From: Pseudoxanthomonas sp. YR558
Lineage (GTDB): Bacteria; Pseudomonadota; Gammaproteobacteria; Xanthomonadales; Xanthomonadaceae
Assembly (NCBI RefSeq): GCF_900116385.1
Contig: NZ_FPCI01000001.1
Coordinates: forward strand, 62,001-126,000
DNA: 64,000 bases
Direction: 5' to 3'
Shown here piece after piece: positions 56,435-64,000 of the stretch. The notes under the pieces were generated by a model, which was not told where the DNA came from, ran no database searches, and saw only the letters and a list, made by a program, of their open reading frames with translations. A program made the translations under genes and the position numbers. Each line of letters opens with the position of its first letter. Position 1 is the first letter of the stretch.

Positions 56435-57118
56435 TCAGGTCGCCGACTTGCCGATGCGCAGCACGTAGTCGAGCGGGGCGGTGCCCAGGCCGGGCAGGTT
56501 GAGGTACAGCCCATCGGAGCCGATGGTCACGCTGTCGACGGTGGCGTCGACGTAGGTGTTGAGTGCGGTAGCGGTGCCGTCGGTGGCCGTGTGGGTAGCC
56601 TTGATCGAGTACTTGCCTTCGGGTGCGCGCTCGCCGTTGGCCTTCACGCCGTCCCAGGAGAACGCGGTCTCGCCCTTGCCGCTGGCGTCGACTTCAACCG
56701 TGTCCACCACCACGCCGCTGGCGTCGGTGATTTCGAAGGTCACCTTGCCGGCGCTCGGCGACATCACCAGGCCGCTGGCATTGCCGGTGGCGGGCAGCGC
56801 GACCGAGTCGGATGGCACCACGACGGAGTGGCCGACCAGCGACGCGCCCTTGAGCACCTGGTCGCCGGTCAGCGCGGCGGTGAAGCCGTTGACGGTGCCG
56901 TTGAGATCACTGATGCCCTGCACGGTGGAGAACTGCGCCAGCTGGGCGACGAACTCGCTGTTGGACAGCGGCTTCAATGGATCCTGGTTGGCCAACTGCT
57001 GGGTCATCAGCCGCATGAAGTCGGCCTGGCCCAGTGTGTCGGCCTTCTTCGCCGTGGTCGCCGTGCCGGTGGTGCCGGTGTTGATCGCGGCGAAGGGATC
57101 GCCGTTGACGGTGGTCAT
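56435..57118 (-). CDS. flgD: Flagellar hook cap protein FlgD
   Basis: Hook-capping scaffold needed for hook assembly, 227 residues. N-terminal LGQADFMRLMTQQLANQDPL and NSEFVAQLAQFSTVQGISDL are the FlgD signature; a C-terminal fibronectin/tudor-like region (FSWDGVKANGERAPEGKYSI) follows. It sits in the usual place between flgC and flgE. Confidence 0.95.
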   Translation of the reverse strand: MTTVNGDPFAAINTGTTGTATTAKKADTLGQADFMRLMTQQLANQDPLKPLSNSEFVAQLAQFSTVQGISDLNGTVNGFTAALTGDQVLKGASLVGHSVVVPSDSVALPATGNASGLVMSPSAGKVTFEITDASGVVVDTVEVDASGKGETAFSWDGVKANGERAPEGKYSIKATHTATDGTATALNTYVDATVDSVTIGSDGLYLNLPGLGTAPLDYVLRIGKSAT

Positions 57119-57145
57119 GTGCGTGTTCGCTCAGTCGTCGGGGCG

Positions 57146-57553
57146 TCAGCGGCCCATGGTCAGGGTGGCCAAGGCGAGTTCCTTGGCGGTGTTCAGCACT
57201 TCCACGCCGGCCTGGTAGCCGCGCGAGGCGGAGATCAGGTTGACCATCTGCGCCACCGGATCCACGTCCGGTGCATACACATAGCCATCGGCATCGGCCA
57301 TCGGGTGGCCGGGCTCGTAGCGCTTGATCGGCGGCGCTTCGCTCTGGGTGATTTCCTTCACCTGCACCGAGGTCAGTGAGCCGTCCGCGTTGAGCGGGCG
57401 GGCCTGGAAGATCGGTTCGAGCGGCTTGTAGACCGCCTCGGGCGAAGATGCGATGGAGTCCGCGTTGGAGAGATTGCTGGCGATCGTGTTCAAGCGGACC
57501 GACTGCGCCTGCAGCGCGGAGCCGGCGACGTCGAAGATGGGCAGGTTGCTCAT
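57146..57553 (-). CDS. flgC: Flagellar proximal rod protein FlgC
   Basis: Proximal rod subunit, 135 residues. S-N-L-P-I-F-D-V-A-G-S-A-L start, T-I-A-S-N-L-S-N-A-D-S motif, Y-V-Y-A-P-D-V-D-P-V-A-Q-M-V-N-L and the final RGYQAGVEVLNTAKELALAT helix. 11 bp after flgB. Confidence 0.96.
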   Translation of the reverse strand: MSNLPIFDVAGSALQAQSVRLNTIASNLSNADSIASSPEAVYKPLEPIFQARPLNADGSLTSVQVKEITQSEAPPIKRYEPGHPMADADGYVYAPDVDPVAQMVNLISASRGYQAGVEVLNTAKELALATLTMGR

Positions 57554-57564
57554 GGCGCGTCCCC

Positions 57565-57951
57565 TTACTGGCCGGTGATGGCGGTGAGCATCGTGCGCAC
57601 CTTGGATTCGATGAAGCTCAGCGAGGCGCGGTATTCCAGCGCGGCACGGCCGTAGGCGGCGCGCTCGGTGTCGGCATCGACGGTGTTGCCGTCCAGGCTG
57701 GGCTGCACGCCGGCGCGCTCGAACACGCGTGGGCCGGCATCGAGCAGGGTGAGGTGCTGCTCGTGGGTGGTCTGCAGGGGCGAGGCCTTGGCGGCGGCTT
57801 GTTCCAGGGCGGCCTGGAAGTTGAGGTCCTTGGCCTTGAAGTTGGGCGTGTCCGCGTTGGACAGGTTGCTCGCGATCAGCTGCATGCGCTGCTCACGCAG
57901 CGGCAGCGCCGCGGCATGGACGCCCAGGTAATTGGAGATGGGATTGGACAT
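57565..57951 (-). CDS. flgB: Flagellar proximal rod protein FlgB
   Basis: First gene of flgBCDEF, 128 residues. The ATG at 57951 has GGAG seven bases upstream and gives the family start (M-S-N-P-I-S-N-Y-L); residues read further up are leader. LIASNLSNADTPNFKAKDLN is the diagnostic motif. A sigma-54 promoter lies 35-50 bp upstream. Confidence 0.95.
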   Translation of the reverse strand: MSNPISNYLGVHAAALPLREQRMQLIASNLSNADTPNFKAKDLNFQAALEQAAAKASPLQTTHEQHLTLLDAGPRVFERAGVQPSLDGNTVDADTERAAYGRAALEYRASLSFIESKVRTMLTAITGQ

Positions 57952-57985
57952 GGCACCGCTCCGGCAGACCGTTGCCGGGGATGCT

Positions 57986-58000
57986 GCAAGGCGTGTGCCA
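57986..58000 (-). promoter_or_regulatory. Sigma-54 promoter of flgBCDEF
   Basis: On the minus strand TGGCAC, five bases (ACGCC), TTGCAG: exact -24/-12 elements. The predicted transcription start is about 23 nt before the flgB ATG, leaving room for its GGAG ribosome site. Typical of class II/III flagellar genes under RpoN and FleQ. Confidence 0.88.
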
Positions 58001-58150
58001 GAACACGGTCGACGCCTCACCTGGCGTCTTGATGGCCCCCTTGGTAAGGGGGCGATTCGCGCCAGCGGCGCGAATGGGGGATCGGCAGCGTGCGGCGGGG
58101 CCCGGGATTCGTGTAGCGGATCCTGGGGGTCTTATCGCATCGCGATAAGA

Positions 58151-59116
58151 CTATGCCGCCGCCATTTGCGCCGCGGCGACCTGGTTGAGGCGGAACAGCA
58201 CGTGCTCGGCCAGCTCGTGCGGGCTGTACTTCGCCACGAAGGCGTTGGCACCCACGCGTTCGACCATGGCGTTGTTGAACACGCCCGACAGCGAGGTGTG
58301 CAGCAACACGTACAGGCCGGACAGGCCCGCGTGGCGCCGGATTTCCGTCGTCAGCGTGTACCCGTCCATGGCCGGCATCTCGATGTCGGAGATGACCATC
58401 GCATACCGCTCGGCCGGGTTCTCGCCGGCGGCATGCACCTGCAAGAGGTGGTCCAACGCCTGGCGGCCGTCGGAGAGCAGGGTGGCGGTGACACCCAGCT
58501 GCTCCAGTACGCTGCGGATCTGCGAGCGCGCCACGCGGGAATCGTCGACCACCAGCACCTGCATCGGCGGGGCATCCGGCGACAGCGCCATCTCGGGGGC
58601 GAGGGTGGCGTCCATGCGCGACTGGCAGATGTCGGCCAGCACGCTTTCCACGTCGATCACCTGGATCAGTTCGCCCTGGAAGCGCGTCACGGCGGTCAGG
58701 AAGCTGTTTTCCGCGCCCAACTCCGGCGGGGGATGGATGTCTTCCACCGCGATGTTGACGATGCGCTCCACGCCGCTGACCAGGAAGCCCTGGATGGAGC
58801 GGTTGAACTCGGTGACGACCAGGTAGTTCGGGGCGTTCTCGGGGCTGGGGTCGCGCTCGGGGTGGCGGATGCTCAGGCCGAGGTCCAGCACCGGCACGGA
58901 GCGGCCACGGACATCGGCGACGCCGACGAATTCCGCAGGCAGGCCGGGCAGCTGGAACAGGTCGGGCCGGCGCAGGACTTCCTGCACCTTGAAGACATTG
59001 ACGCCAAAAAGCTGACGCCCGCCCAGGCGAAACAGCAGCAGGGCGAGGCGGTTGTGGCCGGCCAGGCGGGTGCGCTGGTCGATGCGGTTGAGCAGGTCCT
59101 GGGTCATGTCCAGCAT
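58151..59116 (-). CDS. cheV: Chemotaxis coupling protein CheV (CheW-REC)
   Basis: Couples receptors to CheA and adapts the signal by phosphorylation. About 321 residues: CheW-like domain (LFRLGGRQLFGVNVFKVQEV, VADVRGRSVPVLDLGLSIRH) then a receiver domain (VLVVDDSRVARSQ, phosphoacceptor Asp in V-I-S-D-I-E-M-P-A-M-D-G, final Lys in F-V-A-K-Y-S). Start is uncertain between the ATG at 59116 (M-L-D-M-T-Q-D) and the one at 59107 (M-T-Q-D-L-L). A FliA-like -10 box ends at the first ATG and would favour 59107. The longer open frame reaches into the repeat element and is not real. Confidence 0.93.
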   Translation of the reverse strand: MLDMTQDLLNRIDQRTRLAGHNRLALLLFRLGGRQLFGVNVFKVQEVLRRPDLFQLPGLPAEFVGVADVRGRSVPVLDLGLSIRHPERDPSPENAPNYLVVTEFNRSIQGFLVSGVERIVNIAVEDIHPPPELGAENSFLTAVTRFQGELIQVIDVESVLADICQSRMDATLAPEMALSPDAPPMQVLVVDDSRVARSQIRSVLEQLGVTATLLSDGRQALDHLLQVHAAGENPAERYAMVISDIEMPAMDGYTLTTEIRRHAGLSGLYVLLHTSLSGVFNNAMVERVGANAFVAKYSPHELAEHVLFRLNQVAAAQMAAA

Positions 59117-59141
59117 ATCGGCCGGGGGGTGGGGGTCTTGA
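59115..59141 (-). promoter_or_regulatory. Possible FliA (sigma-28) promoter of cheV
   Basis: On the minus strand TCAAGACC, an 11-base spacer, GCCGATAT. The -10 is nearly ideal, and the -35 shares TxAAG with TAAAGTTT. It overlaps the first cheV ATG, so transcripts would begin close to the ATG at 59107. Confidence 0.45.
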
Positions 59142-59166
59142 GCGCAGGTGCCATCCGTGCGGCCTG

Positions 59167-59686
59167 GCATGGTGCCGCTCGCCGCGGGGGCCTTCTTGAC
59201 CAGCCATTCGGCTGTTGAAGAGCGTTTCTTTGCTTGTGCAAAGAAAGAAGCAAAGAAACACACCCCAGGCGGCACGCCCTGCGCTTCGCTCCGGGTCCGC
59301 GAGCGGTCCGGGAATTTTCGTAAGGCACATCCTTGTGCCATACGAAAACGCCGCCCATCCGGGGCGGCGCCCTTCGGGTTTTACCCGGCCCACTCGCCGT
59401 GCCTCATGGGGGCCCTGAAGAGCCACGTCAAAGGCGTGCACTCCCTATCTGTCCGTGTCGGCTTTCGGGGCCCCTTAAGGTCCGGCAGTCACGGCGGGTA
59501 AAACCCGCAGGGCGGCGCACAGGACGTGCGCCGTTTTCGGCCGGGGCAGGATGCCCCGTCCGAAAATTCCCGCCGGGACTGCGCACCCGCCGCTCAGCGG
59601 CGGGCGGACCGCCGGGGTGTGTTTCTTTTGCTTACTTTTCTTTGCACAAGCAAAGAAAAGTAAGGCCTCCGCGGCCAGCGGCACCA
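59167..59686 (-). repeat. Structured ~500-bp repeat element, copy 2 (inverted)
   Basis: 520-bp copy of the element at 53807-54301 in the opposite orientation, between cheV and flgA. The two follow each other almost base for base over the whole length, including the terminal CTTTGC/GCAAAG hairpins and the inner stems. This copy has about 28 extra bases near 59195-59222, which carry their own small hairpin (CAGCC/GGCTG), and a replaced inner stem near 59340-59375. Open frames here are shadows of the repeat. Confidence 0.93.
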
Positions 59687-59739
59687 AGCGTCCGTGCCAC
59701 AAGGCGCATCGCTGCAAGCCCCGCGCAGCCTCCATGTTC

Positions 59740-59754
59740 TGGCACACCGCTTGC
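59740..59754 (+). promoter_or_regulatory. Sigma-54 promoter of flgA
   Basis: TGGCAC, five bases (ACCGC), TTGC: exact -24/-12 elements 54 bp past the repeat element. The expected start of transcription is near 59766, which makes the ATG at 59789 the better flgA start. Confidence 0.85.
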
Positions 59755-59788
59755 ACGTGTTCCGCCGATGAACCGACGGAGCCCGCCC

Positions 59789-60436
59789 ATGCTGCTGCGC
59801 CTCACCACCGCCCTGATCGGCGGACTGACCGCGTGCGCCGTCATGGCGGCGGATTTCCAGCCGGTCGACAGCATCAAGGCCGCAGCGCTCGGGGCGATGC
59901 CCGCCGGTGCCGAGGCCGAGGCCACGCTGGATCCCGCACTCCGCCTGCCGCGTTGCAGCGGGTCGCTGGTCGCGCGCGTGCAGGGCAGCAACAGCGTGGA
60001 GGTCAGCTGTCCCGACGGCTGGCGCCTGTTCGTACCCGTGCGCGTGCGTCGCAGCCAGACCGTACTGGTGTTGAGCCGTGGCATCGCGCCGGGCGAAACG
60101 ATCACCGCCGACGCCTTTATTCCCGAAACCCGCGATGCCTCGCGCATCGTCGGCGCGGCCGTGGCCGATCCTGCCCAGGCCGTGGGCCGCGTTGCGCGCC
60201 GCACGTTGTCGGCCGGTGCCGTGCTGTCGGCGTCCGACCTGGTGGCGCTGCGCCTGATCCGCCGGGGCGACAACGTCGCGCTGGTATCCCGCCGTGGTGG
60301 GGTGGAAGTGCGCGTGGTCGGCAAGGCGCTGGGCGATGCCGGCGAGAACGAACGGGTGACCGTGGAAAACCTCTCATCCCGCCGCGTCGTGCAGGGCGTG
60401 GTGGGGCCGGGTGGCGACGTCTGGGTCAGCCGATGA
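59789..60436 (+). CDS. flgA: Flagellar P-ring chaperone FlgA
   Basis: Periplasmic chaperone for P-ring (FlgI) assembly, 215 residues. Start at the ATG at 59789: GGAG lies seven bases upstream, and the alternative ATG at 59768 would sit only two bases after the predicted sigma-54 transcript start. Signal peptide M-L-L-R-L-T-T-A-L-I-G-G-L ... V-M-A, N-terminal beta region with LRLPRCSGSL, then the SAF domain (VLVLSRGIAPGETITADAFI, VGRVARRTLSAGAVLSASDL). It heads flgA-flgM-flgN. Confidence 0.93.
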   Translation: MLLRLTTALIGGLTACAVMAADFQPVDSIKAAALGAMPAGAEAEATLDPALRLPRCSGSLVARVQGSNSVEVSCPDGWRLFVPVRVRRSQTVLVLSRGIAPGETITADAFIPETRDASRIVGAAVADPAQAVGRVARRTLSAGAVLSASDLVALRLIRRGDNVALVSRRGGVEVRVVGKALGDAGENERVTVENLSSRRVVQGVVGPGGDVWVSR

Positions 60437-60456
60437 AAAAAAGTTCGAATCGCCCC

Positions 60457-60483
60457 TCAAGTTGTCCGATAGGGGGCCGATAC
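60457..60483 (+). promoter_or_regulatory. Possible FliA promoter, upstream member of a pair
   Basis: TCAAGTTG, 11 bases, GCCGATAC: two deviations from TAAAGTTT-N11-GCCGATAA. It lies 20 bp past flgA and 120 bp before flgM. Confidence 0.5.
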
Positions 60484-60544
60484 CGACGCTGGGTGGAAGA
60501 ACCGGCGACAATCCGGCCTTCTACGGAACTGTGGAATCCGTCAC

Positions 60545-60571
60545 TAAAGTTGGCGCTGCCACGGCCGATAA
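60545..60571 (+). promoter_or_regulatory. FliA (sigma-28) promoter of flgM
   Basis: TAAAGTTG, 11 bases, GCCGATAA: only the last base of the -35 differs from the consensus TAAAGTTT-N11-GCCGATAA. The transcript would start about 24 nt before the flgM ATG. FlgM inhibits FliA, so this is a feedback loop. Confidence 0.92.
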
Positions 60572-60602
60572 CCTCGATGAACCCTGTTACAGGTGAACCA
60601 AC

Positions 60603-60911
60603 ATGAGCCAGAAAATCGAAGGCACTCCCCCCGCCGCCGTACGCAGCACCGGTCCCGTGGGCGGCCGTGTCGCCCCGGCGGGTGCCGACCGTTCGCAGGC
60701 GGTGGAAGCCAGCAGCGGCAGCGACAGCCTGCGCCTGACCGGTGAGGCCGCTAGCCTCCAGGCCGTGCAGCGCGAACTGTCGACCGCCCCGGCGATCGAC
60801 CAGGCCCGCGTGCAGGCCGTGCGTGAAGCGCTGCAGTCCGGTACCTACCAGATCAATGCCGAGGCCATCGCCGACGGCATGCTTGGCCTGGAAGACCAAC
60901 TGGGCGGTTGA
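60603..60911 (+). CDS. flgM: Anti-sigma-28 factor FlgM
   Basis: Binds and holds FliA until the hook is complete, then is exported. 102 residues: disordered N-terminal half rich in Ala/Gly/Pro, then the FliA-binding helices (QRELSTAPAIDQARVQAVRE, SGTYQINAEAIADGMLGLED). AGGTGA lies six bases before the ATG. flgN follows five bases after the stop. Confidence 0.94.
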   Translation: MSQKIEGTPPAAVRSTGPVGGRVAPAGADRSQAVEASSGSDSLRLTGEAASLQAVQRELSTAPAIDQARVQAVREALQSGTYQINAEAIADGMLGLEDQLGG

Positions 60912-60916
60912 ACCGG

Positions 60917-61261
60917 ATGAGCACTGCGCCCCTCCAGCGACTGTCCGCGGCCCTGGAAGAGGAGCGCCGCGCCATCGTCGAGCACGACGTGGAAGCGCTC
61001 GTGCGCTCCACGCAGGAGAAGCTCGATGCACTGCGCGCGCTGGAAGCCGCCGCCGCAGGCTTCGGCTTTCCCGCCGAACTGCAGGCGCGCTTGTCCGAGC
61101 TGGCCGAACTGAACCATGCCAACGGCATCCTGCTGGCGCGTCGCCGCCGCGAAGTGAACTGGGCCTTGCGCCACCTGGGCCGCAGCGAAAGCACCGGCGC
61201 CTACGACGCGCAGGGCCAGACCACGGCGGTCTCCGCGGTCCGTCCGCTGGCTGTCGCCTGA
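60917..61261 (+). CDS. flgN: Flagellar export chaperone FlgN
   Basis: Export chaperone for FlgK and FlgL. 114 residues, almost all helical: LSAALEEERRAIVEHDVEAL with KLDALRALEAA, then LNHANGILLARRRREVNWAL, the usual FlgN pattern, and a disordered tail. ATG at 60917; the open frame from a TTG at 60908 overlaps the flgM stop. Matched to FlgN by size, helix pattern and place after flgM. Confidence 0.88.
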   Translation: MSTAPLQRLSAALEEERRAIVEHDVEALVRSTQEKLDALRALEAAAAGFGFPAELQARLSELAELNHANGILLARRRREVNWALRHLGRSESTGAYDAQGQTTAVSAVRPLAVA

Positions 61262-61359
61262 GCACCGTACCTCCGGTATCGCGAACTGCGACGCCGCAAC
61301 TTGCCGGCTCCCCGGCACCGCACGATACTGGCCGCCCATCGCCGCCGCCGATCGCGACC

Positions 61360-62604
61360 GTGGCCACCGCACCAACTCCGCAACCTTCCGATGACACCTT
61401 CCCGCATGAGCGGGCGCCGCGCTTTGCCGACCTGATGGCCTTGGGCGAACTGATGGACGACGGCTATCTGTTGTGCCGTGGCGATGGCCGTCCGATGCAT
61501 GCGAATGCGTCGGCACGCGCGCTGGTGCCGGAGCAGGGCGATGCGCTTGAGGCACTGGTAGCGCTGTTGCCGCCGGAGGCCATTCGTGTCGCCCGCGAAG
61601 AGGGGCGCTGGAACGGCGACCTGACCCTGGCCGACGGCCTGGTCCTACAGGTGCGCGCGTACTGCCACGATACCGGCGACGGGGGATACTCGCTGATCGT
61701 CTTCCACGACGTCAGCGAAGCGCATGCGCGCCAACAGGAACTGCAGCGCCGCCATGCGCAGCTCCGGCAGACCCTGGTGCGCCTGGCGGGCGCGCAGGAA
61801 CAATTGGTGCAGTCCGAGAAGATGGCGTCCATCGGTCAGCTCGCCGCCGGCGTGGCGCACGAGATCAACAATCCGATCGGCTACGTGCATTCCAATCTCG
61901 GCTCGCTGCAGGAATACCTGCACAGCCTGTTCTCGCTGATCGAAGTGTACGAGCGCGCCCTGCGCCTGCCGGACCCGAAGGTGATGCTGCCCGAGATCCA
62001 GGAGATGCGGGACCGCTACGACATCGATTTCATCACTGGCGATCTGCCGCAGCTGATGTCCGAGTCGCGTGAGGGCATCGAGCGCGTCACCGCGATCGTG
62101 CGCAACCTCAAGGACTTCTCCTATTCCGGCCGCGACGACAGCTGGAAGTCGACCGACCTGCACGCGGGCCTGGATTCCACGATCAACATCATCTGGAACG
62201 AGCTGAAGTACAAGGTCACGCTGGAGAAGCACTACGCCAAGCTGCCGCTGGTGCAGTGCCGTCCCTCGGAGTTGAACCAGGTGTTCATGAACATCCTGCT
62301 CAATGCCAGCCACGCCATCGACGAGCGCGGCACCATCACCGTCAGCACCGGCGTGGAAGGGGACGAGGTGTGGATCGATGTGCAGGACAGTGGCCACGGC
62401 ATCCCGGACGAGATCCTGCAGAAGATCTTCGACCCGTTCTTCACCACCAAGCCGGTCGGCAGCGGCACCGGCCTGGGCCTGTCGATTTCCTACGGCATCG
62501 TGAAGAAGCACAACGGCCGCATCGAGGCGCGCAACATCCCCGGTGCCGGCGCCTGCTTCCGCATCACCCTGCCGATCCGCCAGCCGACCGCCGACGCGGC
62601 GTGA
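61360..62604 (+). CDS. PAS-domain sensor histidine kinase
   Basis: Cytoplasmic kinase, about 414 residues. PAS-like N-terminal domain (about 25-120; [20 protein letters not shown]), coiled linker, HisKA with H167 in [13 protein letters not shown], a long helical insert and HATPase_c ([42 protein letters not shown]). The H-E-I-N-N-P group is common in kinases of NtrC-type pathways. Start unsure: GTG at 61360 or ATG at 61435; no clear ribosome site. No response regulator is adjacent. Confidence 0.85.
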   Translation: MATAPTPQPSDDTFPHERAPRFADLMALGELMDDGYLLCRGDGRPMHANASARALVPEQGDALEALVALLPPEAIRVAREEGRWNGDLTLADGLVLQVRAYCHDTGDGGYSLIVFHDVSEAHARQQELQRRHAQLRQTLVRLAGAQEQLVQSEKMASIGQLAAGVAHEINNPIGYVHSNLGSLQEYLHSLFSLIEVYERALRLPDPKVMLPEIQEMRDRYDIDFITGDLPQLMSESREGIERVTAIVRNLKDFSYSGRDDSWKSTDLHAGLDSTINIIWNELKYKVTLEKHYAKLPLVQCRPSELNQVFMNILLNASHAIDERGTITVSTGVEGDEVWIDVQDSGHGIPDEILQKIFDPFFTTKPVGSGTGLGLSISYGIVKKHNGRIEARNIPGAGACFRITLPIRQPTADAA

Positions 62605-62613
62605 CGCCGTAGT

Positions 62614-62871
62614 CTAGAGGGTGGCGAAAAACGCGAGCTTCTTTGCCCGGGGCAACCGTTTGAGGTGCGCTTCCGCACGCGACGCCGCGCTGCGGTCGGG
62701 ATATGCGCGGCTGGCCAGCAGCTGCACCGGTGGATTTGCCCGCGTGTACTTGGCGCCCGTGCCGGCCACGTGCGCGGCGTAGCGCGCATCGAGGCGATTG
62801 GTGATGCCCGCGTAATACGCGCCGTTGCGGCACTCCAGCAGGTACAGGCACCAGGCTGCCGCCTCAGGCAT
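62614..62871 (-). CDS. GIY-YIG nuclease superfamily protein
   Basis: 85-residue UvrC-N-like domain: [15 protein letters not shown] (GIY-YIG variant), R-L-D-A-R-Y-A-A-H and a charged end with [13 protein letters not shown]. The active-site Tyr, Arg and Glu positions are kept. Its start overlaps the end of the EAL-receiver gene by eight bases, so it is probably translated with it. Function of such single-domain proteins is mostly unproven. Confidence 0.9.
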   Translation of the reverse strand: MPEAAAWCLYLLECRNGAYYAGITNRLDARYAAHVAGTGAKYTRANPPVQLLASRAYPDRSAASRAEAHLKRLPRAKKLAFFATL

Positions 62872-64000
62872 GGGCGCGGTGGTGCGGCTGGTTTTCGTGG
62901 GTGGTGAAGGCCTGGCGGATGTGTTCGCGCAGGTCGTCGTCGTTCCACGGTTTGGTCAGGAAGCGGTAGATCTCGCCGCGGTTGATCGCCTCGGTGACCG
63001 TGGCCAGGTCGGTGTAGCCCGACAGCACCAGGCGGACGGTATCCGGGTAGAGCATGCGCACGCGGCCGAGGAACTCAGTGCCGCTCATGTCGGACATGCG
63101 CTGGTCGGACAGGATCACCTGCACGTCGTTGGTCGCAAGCAGTTCGAAGGCATCGGTGACGTTGCTGGCGGCCAGGATGCGGTAGCCGTCGCGGCGGAAC
63201 AGGCGCACCAGCGAGCGCAGGATGTTCTCTTCGTCGTCGAGCAGCAGCAGCGTGCGGTCGGGCTTGGTCGCCGCGAAGGCGTCGGCGCGCAGATAGCGTC
63301 GACGCAATACCGCGCCAGCGTCCTCGGCCGTCATCGGTTCACCGAACAGATGGCCCTGGAACATGTCGCACTGGTTGCGGCGCAGGAAGCCCAGCTGCAT
63401 GTCGGTTTCCACGCCGTGCGCGATGACCTTCATGCCAAGCTGGTGGCCCATCGCGATGATGGCGCAGGTGATGGCGACCTCGCGGTTGCCCGACGGCACG
63501 CCCTTCACGAAGTTGCGGTCGATCTTGATCTTGTCCACCGAGAAGCGGACCAGCGAATCCAGGTTGGAATCACCCATGCCGAAATCGTCCAGGGTCAGGC
63601 GCACGCCTTCGCGATGTAGCTGAGCCAGGGTCCGGTGGACCAGGTTCATGTCCTTGGCCAGCGCGTTCTGACGGACTTCCAGCACGACCATCTGCGCGGG
63701 GATGCCAGCTTCCTGCAACGCTTCCAGCACTTCGGAGACGAAGCTGGGGCGCAGCAACTGCAGGGTGGAGACGTTGACCGCGATTTCGAAGTCATCGAAG
63801 CCCCAGTCGCGCCAGACGCGTGCCTGCTTGAACGCGTTGCGCAGCACCCAGTCGCCGATCTGCACGATCACGCCGAGCTTCTCGGCCACGTGCATGAAAC
63901 GCTCGGGCACCAGCAGGCCGAGCGCCGGCGAATACCAGCGCAGCAGCGTTTCCATGCCGACCACACGGCCGTCGTGCGCGTTGATCTGCGGCTGGTAGAA
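62864..64000 (-). CDS. EAL-like domain plus receiver protein (5' partial), motifs degenerate
   Basis: Frame open to the right edge; the N-terminus is outside. Visible from the edge: [22 protein letters not shown], the start of an EAL domain, then [13 protein letters not shown] and [10 protein letters not shown]. Key sites differ from active phosphodiesterases: EAL reads E-T-L, the E-x-T-E-S helix reads V-L-E-V-R-Q-N-A-L, and A-E-G-V-E-T reads A-H-G-V-E-T. A C-terminal receiver follows ([10 protein letters not shown], phosphoacceptor Asp in V-I-L-S-D-Q-R-M, final F-L-T-K-P-W). It may be a cyclic-di-GMP-binding or protein-binding regulator without activity. Confidence 0.9.
   Translation of the reverse strand, partial: FYQPQINAHDGRVVGMETLLRWYSPALGLLVPERFMHVAEKLGVIVQIGDWVLRNAFKQARVWRDWGFDDFEIAVNVSTLQLLRPSFVSEVLEALQEAGIPAQMVVLEVRQNALAKDMNLVHRTLAQLHREGVRLTLDDFGMGDSNLDSLVRFSVDKIKIDRNFVKGVPSGNREVAITCAIIAMGHQLGMKVIAHGVETDMQLGFLRRNQCDMFQGHLFGEPMTAEDAGAVLRRRYLRADAFAATKPDRTLLLLDDEENILRSLVRLFRRDGYRILAASNVTDAFELLATNDVQVILSDQRMSDMSGTEFLGRVRMLYPDTVRLVLSGYTDLATVTEAINRGEIYRFLTKPWNDDDLREHIRQAFTTHENQPHHRAHA

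Noticed and set aside
59333..60606. Long plus-strand frames running from element copy 2 into flgA
   Set aside because: One is the flgA frame left open upstream of its true start, the other is a shadow; the sigma-54 promoter at 59740 and the ribosome site place the flgA start at 59789.

Overview
The window is GC-rich chromosomal DNA of a gammaproteobacterium, most probably of the Xanthomonadaceae (Pseudoxanthomonas, Lysobacter, Stenotrophomonas or Xanthomonas type). The evidence is the smc-zipA-ligA order, a lexA2-imuA-imuB-dnaE2 mutagenesis cassette whose LexA2-type operator contains TGTACAAATGTACA, an Entner-Doudoroff cluster beside a carbohydrate ABC importer, and polar-flagellum genes preceded by sigma-54 and FliA (sigma-28) promoters. 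I found no rRNA, tRNA, CRISPR array, prophage or transposase gene.

Layout. 1-12.6 kb is sugar uptake and catabolism: a solute-binding lipoprotein (5' end outside the window), two permeases, a large secreted six-hairpin glycosidase, eda-edd-glk on the minus strand, and a detached ATP-binding subunit behind a LacI-type operator. A small stand-alone EF-Tu domain-3-like protein follows eda. 12.6-18.4 kb holds an aromatic aminotransferase, smc and zipA. 18.4-22.3 kb is an accessory insertion between zipA and ligA: an AT-richer coiled-coil membrane protein, a REP-like inverted repeat, DUF2200, two small membrane proteins, a small tyrosine-phosphatase-like protein, a VOC protein, a GFA/CENP-V-fold protein and a 21/22-bp tandem repeat array. 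22.3-27.6 kb has ligA, epmA, a DUF3011 protein and mtnA. 27.7-34.4 kb is signalling: a sigma-54-driven diguanylate cyclase, a kinase/response-regulator/hybrid operon and three related small unknown genes. 34.5-40.0 kb has the mrfA-mrfB repair pair, an outer-membrane barrel and an HDOD protein. 40.1-46.7 kb is the SOS mutagenesis cassette, followed by an AlkB-like gene.

46.7-61.3 kb is the flagellar rod/hook cluster, with flgBCDEF, flgGHIJKL and cheV on the minus strand and flgA-flgM-flgN on the plus strand. Two near-identical structured elements of about 500 bp lie here in inverted orientation, one between flgF and flgG and one between cheV and flgA, so they bracket flgF-flgB and cheV. 61.3-64 kb has a PAS histidine kinase, a GIY-YIG protein and an EAL-receiver protein that runs off the right edge and has degenerate EAL motifs.

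How the genes work together. The importer and glycosidase would supply sugars to glucokinase and the Entner-Doudoroff enzymes. imuA/imuB/dnaE2 (with the AlkB-like protein) and MrfAB are two separate DNA-damage responses. The flagellar genes show a class hierarchy in their promoters: sigma-54 for flgB, flgA and probably flgG, and FliA for flgM and possibly cheV. Several cyclic-di-GMP and two-component proteins sit around them. The least explained parts are the inverted ~500-bp element pair, the 21/22-bp array, the three-paralogue cluster and the zipA-ligA insertion.
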